Source: Syngnathus acus (Eukaryota; Chordata; Actinopteri; Syngnathiformes; Syngnathidae). Taken from it: a stretch of 64,000 nt of DNA. Of the stretch, positions 54,380 through 64,000 are shown piece after piece (position 1 is the stretch's first letter; each line of letters begins with the position of its first letter). Position numbers and translations under genes: made by a program. Below the pieces are notes generated by a model. It had not been told where the DNA came from. It was given only the letters and a program-made list of their open reading frames with translations, and did no database searches. Location: NCBI RefSeq assembly GCF_901709675.1, contig NC_051098.1, forward strand, positions 16,983,464-17,047,463, read 5' to 3'.

Positions 54380-57300
54380 ACGTGCTGATGTCACTTCCAT
54401 GTATGGGCATAGCCACGTGACATCTATCTTTGCACTTGCGAGCTCCATCAACACACTGGACAACTTCTCCATCTATTCGTGCACGTAACGCGTACGACTC
54501 GACGTGACGCACATGCACGTGCACATGCACATGCACATCATCGAGTGAAACCTACAGTGGACGCCATGACGTCGACGACGGTGTGCACATTTTAGGGGCG
54601 GGCGGGCAAAAGGACTGACGTCACAGCCGAAGAGCGCTGGCACCTGACTGGCCGCGCCCCACTTTTTTTCGCACTAATGAGGGCAGCGCGTGCCTCGAAT
54701 ACTACCAGACACGCACCAGGCACGCTCCCGCGTCAGTGTGTGAGTGCGTGTGCGTTCTCGACACGTTCACGCATAGTAAACAAACCTAATCCACAAGAAT
54801 CCATTTGAAAGCTCCCCTTGAAGACGCGGGTGCACGCCGCATCAGGAAGCGCGCCCGCCCAGGGCAAAATGTAGGCATATTCGATCGCGCGCCATCTGCC
54901 CATTGATCACCCGAGCCCATCCTACCCCCCGACGGGTGCCCCCCCCGACGGGTGCCCCCCCCCCCCTTCGCCCCTCTTGCCACGCGCCCTTTTGTTCGCG
55001 TGTGAGCAAGTGGCTCGCGTGAAGGAAGGTGTCAACTCCACCAAGGCAAGCGGCGTCCATGCGTAAGTGTGAAGGCCTCGTGTCGCTTTGAGGAAGGGCG
55101 TGCGGGAGGGTGCGCCCCGCTCCCATTATTCCCACCTTTTCCTCCCGGCGGGGTGCCGTGGGAACGTCTGCTGAGGTGCGACCACGCGTGACGAGTCATA
55201 AATGTCAGGTGCGAAATCGACACCCGCACGCGGGGACCAACAAACGCACGGCAATCATTTTTTTGTTGGTAATCTTGTCTGTCAATCAAGAGCAGGCGAA
55301 GAAAGACAACAAGCGCTGGTGAACTTGTCAACTCAACTAAGTGTTGACATTACGACGCGACGCTTTTTGAAAGGTGCACGGTTGGCATTAGTGGCCATTG
55401 AAATGTAAACGCGCGCCAAACTTGACACCTAGCTCATTTGGCTCTATTCAAATTCAAACGTCAAACGTGCTGAAAGCGCAAGTAGTAGGTCATTTTCCAT
55501 CGCAAACTTAACACTTGATTTGCTCAAATGGACAACGAAGTAGAGCGAAATGGGACCAAATGTTGATACCTTACTTGCCTTGCCGGTGCCAGAGGACGGA
55601 TCGTCGTGAGGAGGACGACGGAGAACGAGGCGAAGAGAGAGGAGAGCGGGATGCGTGTCGCGAGGGAAGAAACCCTGCTTGCTGCCGCCGCCGCCGAGGG
55701 AGCCCAACGCATGCGTGCGTGCCTGTGTGGGACAAGGACGAACGACGCGCGCCGCTGAAAGGACAAAAGAACGGGACTTGGACTTTTGCAAACGGGCTTG
55801 ACATCGCACTGAGTTGAGCACCCGAAGATGTTGGGTTTGGAAAATAGCAAAACCATTTGAAAGACTCAAGCAAATTGCTAAGTGTGAAAGCGTGTAGGTG
55901 TCACTTTTTTTTCTGTCGCTACAGTTTGTCACCAGCATGACAAGTGTGTGCGTGTGGGAGGGATGGAGGAGGGTCAAATGGTCCTCAGTCATAAAGCATA
56001 TGCCAGTGTTCCCGTGTTCACACGCTTAACACGCACCAAGGATCACAATCAAGCGATCAAGTGGCAGCGAGGCTTCTCTTCCAAACTTCTGAAAAGCTCC
56101 AAATGGCTTCAACTGCTCGTCGAGCCGAGAATGAGCTTTGAAATGTCCGCACGCGTTCTCACGCAGCAATTGGGATGCTCGGTGAGAATCTTGACGATCC
56201 CCCCCAGCTGGAGAACAGGCCATGCAAACGTGTCGGTCGACTCCAGAAAGGTACGGTGACGATGAGCAAATCTGTCGTTGGCTAAATGCTAAAAACATCG
56301 CACTTTACACGCACGAGCTGATTTTTTTTTTTTTTTTTGGAGCGCATGCATGAGTGCAAAAACAAAATGCAAGTGTTTCGTTTAGCACTTGGCCAACATT
56401 CAAAAAAAAAAAACCCGGAGGCATTGTTTATTTGTATTTTTTTACGTCTCCCTTGATCATAATATAGGTCCGCACGTCCGCAAGTCAACGAGTTTGCCAT
56501 TGAAAAAGGATGATTGGCAGCTGCACACTTGCGTCCATTTCCTTTGGACACGCAAAAATCGAACGTGACGCTCCTTGTCCAACTTGAGCAAAAGCAGAAA
56601 GCCGTGTCGTGACATCATCGCTTACGAGCTGAACGCAGCCAGACGATCAAAGCGCTTCGACATTCTTTCGCCTTTAACGACATTCTTCGCACCAAACTAC
56701 ACGGCTGTAAAAGAAGCACAAGCGCAACTCCTACGGTGCCGCCGCGCGAGAATAGCGGCTGACAAAACCTGACAACCCGAAGAGCCAGCGGGACGTACGT
56801 ACGCACGCCTTGGCTCCCGCGGGATTCCGGGTCAGGCTGCGCCATCCTGCCTGACCGCAAATCTGCAACGCCTTGTGCCACTGCAAATTGAGAACAGAAG
56901 GGACCCAATGACCATGAAATGGAACACATTTGGACAAAAGAAGATTCAGCAAATGTGGACATGAGGCTTCTGGCCAGACTTGACCAAACGAGAACATCAA
57001 AAGTTCCCACGCAAAAAAAATGACCTTGGAGTTTGTGACTCACTGTCTTTTAAATGGATGTCATGTACGAAGTACAAATAAGTGACAGAAACTAAGCGGA
57101 CGCACGAAGATGATGCGTCAAGTCGGTGTACAGGGAAAAGTTCATAAATAATAAGAATAAAAAAAAAATAGTGACGACAGACAGCAAGCGCCTCCCTCCG
57201 CCCCGGTGTCAGCCACCATCTTTGTGTAGATGGATAGTTTGTCTTTCTTGATGATTTGGCAGAGCTCTGAAGGAGGGGCCAAGTTGGGAGCCCCACCGAT

Positions 57301-57430
57301 CCAATCCGATCCGATCGGACGCTTGGTTCCGTGGAAGGGGCGGGGCCGGCCAGCAAAAGCTGCGGTGGCTCCACAAAAAGCGTCTGATTGGAGGCCGCCG
57401 GTGTCCGCTCACGCGCTGGCGAGCGAGCGC
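54380..57430. other. Intergenic region upstream of deltaC and downstream of timm50
   Basis: No coding exon was recognised on either strand. It should contain the deltaC upstream control region and the timm50 3' end. A CGTGGGAAC match to the RBPJ/CSL recognition sequence lies at 55157-55165. CACGTG-type E-boxes occur (for example 54414-54419). Poly-C (54926-54965), poly-T (56323-56338) and poly-A (56402-56413) runs are present. Confidence 0.45.
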
Positions 57431-58543
57431 TCACTGCTGCTTGGAACGCCAAAAGCGCGAAGCGATGGAGCCCAGAGACACGCCCGCTTTCTTCTGCTGC
57501 GACCATTCGCCGACACGCTGCTCCTCCTCCTGCACACGCACACGCATTGCTGGTCAAAATGTTGGGAAGGAGAAGAGGGAGGGTTCGTTCGGGTGGCTTC
57601 CTCCTCTCCGCTCCGCCGCCACTCAGCCCTACCTGCGCCAGCTGCGCCTGTCTGCGCTTGAAAGCGTCGATGGGGTCGTCCTCGGCGGCGTAGTTCTCCA
57701 GCACCGAGCGCACGTCCTCCACGCCGCTCAGAGCGATGGCTGCCGGACGGCGAGCAAAAGCGGTCAGATGCGAGCGAACCGCCGGCTCACGGCGGCATGC
57801 GCCCTTACTCTTGAGGAAGTTGGCCAGGTCGTAGAGCGTGCGGTCGTCCGAGTTGCCGTCCCATTTCTTGAGCGCCACCCCGTTGAAGGGCTGCAGGCTG
57901 AAGGCTTCGCGCTTGCAGTCCACCACGATCACCTTGCTGCCGTCGCGATTCAAGCACGACACGTCCTGAACATTGGCAGATATCCGCATCAGCGCCTTTT
58001 CAATCCAGGGTGGCCTGTGTGCAATCACGCCACTCCATGGAGATCGTCTCCATGAAGACTGCGCAGGTGGAGAGGCTTTGAACGGGCTCATCTGGTAGCC
58101 TAACCCGGGCTTGGAGCGGGAAGGCCAAAAGAATGCGGCTTGACGCCACCTTCGCTGCCAACCGTTTTTGGGAAGGAAAAACGCACTTGGCGGACGATTT
58201 ACGGCGGCTCTCGTTGACCTCGCGACAATCGCTGAGCGCGGCGCTTTGAGCGGAAGCGGCCCAAGAAGAGCGCAGTTCATCGGCGCAGCAAACAATAGCA
58301 GGATGCGGCGCCGATCGCGTCGAAGACGGCCAGGCGCTCGCAAAATAGAAAAGGCCGTCGTGCACGCACCTTGACGTGATGTCCTTCCATGTAGCGCGTG
58401 GCGTCTCGAAAGAGGCGATACAGGACGAAACCCTGCGGGTCGATGCCGTCGATCAAAGGGTACGCCGTCTGCGCGCGCAAACACCAAAGCCATGGTTGGA
58501 GCACATCGGCCAGTCGATCGAGTTGAAATGAGAGCCATCAAAA

Positions 58544-58584
<41 letters not shown>

Positions 58585-59786
58585 ATGTCTCACCATGCCC
58601 GTCTCTGCGGTGAAGATGATGATCTCGTAGAGCGGCGCCAGCTGCTGGAACAGGTAGTCGATGCCTGGACGTTTCTTGAAGCGCCACCCGGTGGCCAGCT
58701 GGAAGCACACACCCCATGACTCCAAAGGAGTTGTATGTGTGTTTGTGCGTGTGTGTGTGTGCACGCCAGGAGAAAGGTGGAAAGGGCCACAGCTCCACGC
58801 ATGTGTGCACCCCAAATGAGGCGCAATGACAAAAAACCCATTGGACCCCCACAAGAGTGAGGCTGGGTGCATTGGACTGGACCGAACTGAACGGGCTAGA
58901 AAAATGGAAGTCAACCAAAACAACGGTGACGGCGTCTAACCGGACGGGAGCGGGCCGGCGTCTACAGGGCGAGACCGGAACCAAAGCGGAAGGGAGCTAA
59001 AGAGAGCGCGCGCGCGCGCGCGGACGTACCGACCACTCCGGGTGCAGCAGCACGTCGGTGAGCTCCAGGACCAGCGTGTACGGGGGTTGGTAGTACGGCT
59101 CCTTCACCGGGTCCGGCAGCAATTTGGGGCTGGTGGGCTCGATGATCATCTGACGGCCAGACGGCATCAAAGTCTGAGGACCTCGGCCACGGAGGTCGGC
59201 GGACCACCCACCTGTCTGTAGTCCTGAAAGTACTTGACGGTTCTCTTGAGCTGCTGGACCACCAGAGGCTCTGAAAGAGACATCGGTTTTGGAATAATTG
59301 GGATTGGACATCACTGCAAATAACACGTCTGGCTGCCACGGTCGCACTCGCTCAAGCCGTGACCATCTGCGGCGCCCTCCGCACGGGACACACGAGCGCC
59401 CCTCAACGAAACGGGAGCCACGCGTACTGGAGCGGGTTTCTTAGCGCCTTGATATTTCTCAAAAAGGCTCCGTTTATTTATGACTTGTGCTTTTTTTATG
59501 GCGGTCAAGTTAAAGATTAAAAAAATTAAAAAAAGGTCACTGGTTATTGTGTAATCAAATGAAAAGTGAAAGAGGCAGCAGATGGAGAGAAAAACAAAGC
59601 AAAGACGGAAACGAGGGAGGGAGGGAGGGAGGGAGGGAGGGAGGGAGGGCTGGCTGGCGAGCGAGAGGGAAGAAGATGAATGAAGGATAACAAACAGAAG
59701 GAATGCAAGTGGGAGGGGCAGAGGTGAGAGAGCGGGGCGACGGGCGCTTAAGCCCCGCCCATGCGTATGGGCACGCGGGCTGAGGA

Positions 59787-59824
<38 letters not shown>

Positions 59825-62800
59825 CAGGCAGAGCAGAGCTAAGGAAGCAAAAAAGGCTCGGAAAGACGCAAAGGGGGCGAGCACGCCATCGCTGCGCCCG
59901 GGCGCCATCGCTGCGCCCGGGCGCCATCGCTGCGCCCGGGCGCCATCGCTGCGCCCGGGCGCCATCTGCCGCCAACTCGGCCCTCCTTTGCAGTGCGTGT
60001 CAAGAAATGGCCTGCGCGCACGCATGCAAATGTGTGCGCGTGCGTGCGTGCGTCATTTTATTATTATTTTTTCTTTTTTATTCAATGTTTCACCAGGTAA
60101 GCCAATTGAGAACACTTTCTCATTTACAATGGCGACCTGGAGGCAAGGTGTGTGTGAAGTGTCTTGCCCAAGGACAACGACATGTGACTGTGACAGAGCT
60201 GGGATGGAACCGCCAACCCTCCGGTGACTAAACGACCCACTCTACTGCCTGAGCCACAGCCGCCACATGTTTATGTTGCCCACATGACTAAGTGAAAACA
60301 CACGGCAGGAATGTTCTGGAGGGAACAACAAGTTGAGTGCGCTGATGCAAACACATGCACACATGCACACATGCACACACACAAACAGAGGGCTTTTTTC
60401 ACTCCGCGTCTGGCCAACTGGATTTGGGAGCGCGGCGGAAGATTTTCACACTCACCTCGGTCAAACTCATCGGGAATCTGCGAGACAGGGAAAGGACACC
60501 AGCGTTAGAAGAAAATCTGGACAGAACTCTTTTTCAAAATGTCTGACATAGAACGCGCGCACGCACGCATGCACATGGGCCTTTTTGGCAAATTGCCGCA
60601 GAAGCATGTCCAAATTGGCTTCCCTTGAGAATGCAAACCGGGGCAGGTTCTCAGCTTTGTTGTTGCTCTGTCAACAACTGCACGCAAAGTAGAAAGAAAA
60701 AAAAAAAAAAGAGGTGCGAGCCAGGCCATTTAGCCGTCGTCGGCACCTCCGCGACGCCCATCCCGCCGGCCCCCGTCTTTGGCACGTCGGAAGGGAGAAT
60801 GAGCTCTCCTCACTTCATTAGCGGTCCGACGGAGCGAGCCCGACCCGCGCGCCAGCGAGTCCAATTTGGGCTCACGCGGGACGTGGACGGGCCGGCTGAG
60901 AAAGTGTCGACAAACGCAAACAACTTTGACTGGATGGTTAAAAGCGTCAAGCCGGCGTGAAGCTGGCGTGAAGCTGGCGTGAAGCCGGCGTGAAGCCGGC
61001 GCGAAGCCGGCACAAAGCCGGCGCGAAGCCGGCGCGAAGCCGGCGCGAAGCCGGCACGAAGCTGACGTGAAGCCGGCACGCTCCGTCCCGGGCTGGGCGG
61101 CATCGCTCCCAACCCGAGAAGGATTGCGGAAAAAGGGACAGCGGGAGAGAGCGCTTCCCGGCTCAGAGTGCGGATTGCGCTTCCAGTTTACTGCCGCAAC
61201 CTTTGAAGCGGCAAATGGCACCGACACACAGGTGAGATAAGTGTGCGCCGTCCGCGCTCGCTCGCTCGCTCACGTGCCAGAAGTGTGCCGAGGATGGGAA
61301 AACAATTGGCGTGAAAAAGGCACATGATGGCAATGAAATCAGATTTTCTGAGAAAGTCCAACAAGTGCATCATCGTATTTTTCCTTCAGGAATCTTGATG
61401 AGACGAGACGCCCAAGACAAGATGCGGCGTTTTGACCAAGGCCCGCCCGGCCACCATTGAAAGGTTTCCCGCCGTGGCAGCTTGAAAGCCGAGCAGGAAG
61501 CTTCCAGGGGGGGGTGCGCCGTGGAGGGTGCGACAAGTGTGCCCTTTGAAGAGCAGTGGCGCAATCAGGATAGTCGGGCTCTTTGATGCCTCCCGGCCCG
61601 ACAGACGCGCCAATAAAAGTCCAGTCACGGCAATAAAAGGCGTCGCCGTCGCCACGTGTCCGCTTTGTTTTTACTCGCTAACTTTTTGGTAAACTTCCCA
61701 AGTGGTGCGCAAAACCTACCCGTTTTCCTTGTTCGTCCACCGAATTGGACCCTGGAAAGGAAGAAAAGGGAAGGCGTAAATGCGTGAAGTGAAACCCAGT
61801 TGGGCCGCCAATCAATTTGGCTTTGTGACAGCCCAATGGTCGAGCGTCCTGGCGAGCGAGACGGCGGCGCCTATTTTCTGGCAGAACACGAGCCGCCCGA
61901 AACCAGATTCCCTTGCGACTTATCGACCCCGCTGGCGCTTTTCGTGCTTTCGACATAGGTGAGCGACGGAGCGGCACAAACGAGTCGAGGAGGCTCACCA
62001 AAAACGTAGACGACGGTGACGGCGCCGCCCAGGCCCATCAGTCCCGCCAACCTCAGGGCCATCTTCTTGGCATAGGCGGTGTTCTCCTTCTGCTTCTGCT
62101 TCTCTTCACCGGCCGCCCGCTCGCCGGCCGCGGCTTCGGCGCCCTCTGCGGTAGGAGGCTGGCCCTGCGTGGCGACACCACAAATCCATTCATGGGCGGA
62201 GCGTGTGGACATCTTGGATTGATCATGCACACCGGAAAAGGAATCGACCCGACTCGAATCGTCGTGTGCTTCCGATTGAAACTCGGCGTAAGATACAAAG
62301 TACAGCGACAATGATTAATCGACAATTGATCAATTATCAAATTCGTCAGTCGTTATTTGGATTAATTGAGACTTTGTTGGCTTTCAACTGTATTTTTCAA
62401 TAAAGGTACGGCAACTTTTTCAACTTTAAAATGAACAAATGATCTTTTTCAAATAAATGCCCAAAAAAAGAGAGGGTTAACCAAACCGATTTTCTCGGAC
62501 CTAGTTGAAGGTCACGTGCGCTGGCCGAATGGGCAACAAGTCCAGACAACCAACGCAGACCTCCTTGGAAGCAAAAGCTCCATTCGATCGATATGGTTTG
62601 CTTGATGGTGACGGCCCAACACCAAATGTCAAACGAGCGTGCGTGCGTGCGGTCGATGGCAGAAGAAGTTTGCCCTGTGCGGCTTGGGAAATGCTTTTTT
62701 TTTTATATCGTGTAAGTATTTCCTACAAAAAGCCATCTTCATTTGAACCCCAACATTCCGGATCTACTGGGTCAAGGAGAGGCAAATCAACAAGGGTCTG

Positions 62801-63342
62801 CTTTCATTTGCTGCATGTTTTTGGAACTTTAGCGTAGCATACCTGAAGGAGTGGCAAAGAGAGGAGGGGGCTGGCTGGCTGGCTCTCCTCTCCTCTCCTC
62901 TGCTCTGCTCCTGACCTTCACGCCCAACTCATGCGGGTGCTAAGGCAACATATGCAAGGACCTCCGCGCATCACATGACGTTGCAATGTCTGTCGTCATT
63001 CCGCGACAGTCATGAACCTTACCTTTGCGTCAAGTGACAGCACTAGCCTGCTAGCATGCTAACAGTCGCTAAGCCCGCTCCGTCGAGGGTTCGTTCATTC
63101 AAACGCGTGAAAGGGTGAAATAAGCTACCGACCGTTTGGAAGGCACAGCCAACGCGCCTCACCTGACTCTGCTGTCGGAGCCGCTCTTGGAGAATCGCCT
63201 GGGCCAGACTTGTCGCACCGCCATGCCCGGCCGGCTGTTTGTCCGTGGACAGTGTGCGTGCGACGTCCGCCGCGGCATTCCGAAAACTGAAGAGGCCACG
63301 GCTCGCTCGCACACACATGGGGAAGACACACGTAGCCGACAT
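57431..63342 (-). CDS. timm50: TIMM50: receptor subunit of the TIM23 mitochondrial import complex
   Basis: Inner-membrane protein whose intermembrane-space domain receives presequences from TOM and passes them to the TIM23 channel. Exons in transcript order: 63342-63163, 62164-61999, 61751-61720, 60477-60456, 59270-59212, 59149-59030, 58698-58594, 58468-58370, 57965-57809, 57739-57633, 57529-57431. The sum is 381 residues. Exon 1 is an arginine-rich, acid-poor mitochondrial targeting sequence ([20 protein letters not shown]). Exon 2 has a lysine-rich segment and one TM helix ([20 protein letters not shown]). The FCP1-like domain runs [52 protein letters not shown], and [16 protein letters not shown]. 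The phosphatase DxDx(T/V) signature is LELTDV here, so the Asp nucleophile is missing, as is usual for vertebrate TIMM50. Exon 4 is only 22 bases. The C-terminus [15 protein letters not shown] matches the family. Confidence 0.95.
58547..58582. repeat. (AGCC)n run in timm50 intron 7
   Basis: Nine AGCC units about 12 bases beyond the donor of timm50 exon 7 on the gene's strand. Confidence 0.9.
59884..59966. repeat. Four-copy 19-base GC-rich tandem repeat
   Basis: CGCCATCGCTGCGCCCGGG is repeated four times without a mismatch that I can see, plus a partial fifth. It lies in timm50 intron 4. Confidence 0.93.
60080..60265 (-). mobile_element. tRNA-derived SINE (V-SINE-like)
   Basis: Read on the minus strand, it starts GGCGGCTGTGGCTCAGGCAG, with an A-box-like TGGCTCAGGCAG, and has a B-box-like GGTTCCATCCC about 50 bases later. 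The middle contains TCCTTGGGCAAGACACTTCA, the conserved V-SINE central core. The tail CTTACCTGGTGAAACATTGAATAAA resembles fish LINE tails and ends in an A-rich run. No coding capacity. It lies in timm50 intron 4. Confidence 0.8.
60951..61080. repeat. 11-base minisatellite, about 12 copies
   Basis: Units of the form GCCGGCGTGAA, GCCGGCGCGAA and GCTGGCGTGAA lie in timm50 intron 3. Drift is at two or three positions only. Confidence 0.92.
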
Positions 63343-63920
63343 CTTGGATGGCAGTTACCGACGAGCGCCGCGAACGTCCTCCTTACTTCCGTCGCAAAGG
63401 AAAAGGACAAATACACACGATTGGCTGCGGTTGTGAGTGACGGGCGTCACAACCTCTCAGCGAGGGCAGAGCGCTCAAGGTAGGGGGGACAAATGGGCGT
63501 GTTTTGCTTTACTGGCCAATCAGAAGCAAGAACGAGCTTGCCCTTCCATGACGACACGATACGGCCATGTTGGTTGAGGGCAAATCCCCAAAGTTATTAC
63601 AATGTTGCTTAACTTTGCATACTTATTCTTATTATTACTATAATACAGCAATACATTGATATTATGATCAAACACCAATTTCTGTGACGGGACTATTTAT
63701 TCCTTACTGACGGTCTGATTGTGAATCCAAAATAAAACCAGACATGTTCCTCTCAAGCAGATGATTGGTTTCTTAAAGTGACACGAACAAAACCAACTGC
63801 TCGTTACATATGTACAGCCAATCGTTCTGACGTTACAAGTTTGTTTCTATACATTCTGGCAGCTCATTTGAATAAAGAGAAAAGCTACCTGAATGATTAC
63901 ATTTGAATATATATTTCAGA
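63343..63920. promoter_or_regulatory. timm50: timm50 upstream region with a CCAAT box
   Basis: GGCCAATCAG (CCAAT at 63516-63520, inverted with respect to the gene) lies about 175 bases upstream of the timm50 start codon, a typical NF-Y position. The rest of the region is AT-rich towards the window end, with no exon recognised. Confidence 0.4.
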
Positions 63921-64000
63921 GAGAGCCAGAGAGCGAGAGAGCGAGCGAGCGAGAGAGAGGGAGAGAGCGCGAGAGAGAGAGCGCGCGCGAGAGCGCGAGC
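63921..64000. repeat. (GA)n-rich tract at the window edge
   Basis: GAGA runs interspersed with GCGAGC; it is cut off by the end of the window. Confidence 0.9.

Larger units (their letters stand above)
59530..60455. other. timm50: Part of timm50 intron 4
   Basis: The stretch holds a (GGGA)n tract (59612-59648), a (GGCT)n run (59790-59820), the four-copy 19-base repeat and a SINE, listed separately. Nothing coding. Confidence 0.6.

Noticed and set aside
55515-55992. Overlapping frames upstream of deltaC
   Set aside because: No family resemblance, no signal or domain, and no consistent splice structure.
57431-58541. Single 514-residue minus-strand frame reported across timm50 exons
   Set aside because: It reads through introns. 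The real timm50 exons lie inside it in changing frames and were assembled separately.
59555-60025. Minus-strand frame of [19 protein letters not shown] repeats
   Set aside because: Encoded by the 19-base tandem repeat in a timm50 intron.

Overview
The window is vertebrate nuclear DNA. Genes have many short exons with GT-AG introns, there is no bacterial gene packing, and microsatellites are abundant. Introns are mostly under 1 kb, about eight genes fit in 64 kb, and a deltaC-type Delta ligand and a fish-type IL-15-like cytokine are present. Together these suggest a teleost with a compact genome, perhaps a pufferfish or pipefish-like percomorph. The species cannot be fixed from the sequence.

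Layout. 1-1.7 kb: a GPR87-like P2Y-family receptor (+). 5.3-17.8 kb: plekhg2, a Rho guanine-nucleotide exchange factor, in 20 coding exons (+), probably with an upstream non-coding exon near 4.2 kb. 19.6-21.3 kb: a four-exon IL-15-like cytokine, best called il15l (+). 22.0-22.3 kb: triap1 with an uninterrupted reading frame (-), divergent from supt5h. 23.0-30.3 kb: supt5h (SPT5), all 29 coding exons reconstructed to 1072 residues (+). 30.7-32.8 kb: an RNase T2 gene in 8 exons (-), tail to tail with supt5h. 33.6-38.6 kb: a repeat island dominated by a roughly 4.2 kb inverted repeat with hairpin arrays inside. 41.3-53.8 kb: a Delta ligand (deltaC/DLL3-position) in 10 coding exons (-). 57.4-63.3 kb: timm50 in 11 exons (-).

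Context. PLEKHG2, SUPT5H, TIMM50 and DLL3 are neighbours on human chromosome 19q13, so this is the fish counterpart of that block. Relative to supt5h, the Delta-timm50 pair is inverted here, and rnaset2 plus the repeat island sit at that junction. The genes do not form a pathway: they cover signalling (GPR87-like, PLEKHG2, IL-15-like, Delta), transcription elongation (SPT5), mitochondrial import and lipid handling (TIMM50, TRIAP1) and lysosomal RNA turnover (RNase T2).

All exon borders were placed by eye from reading frame, splice consensus and remembered family sequence. For supt5h, deltaC, timm50, rnaset2, il15l, gpr87 and plekhg2 the exon lengths add up to an unbroken frame. The least certain join is plekhg2 exon 11 to 12.
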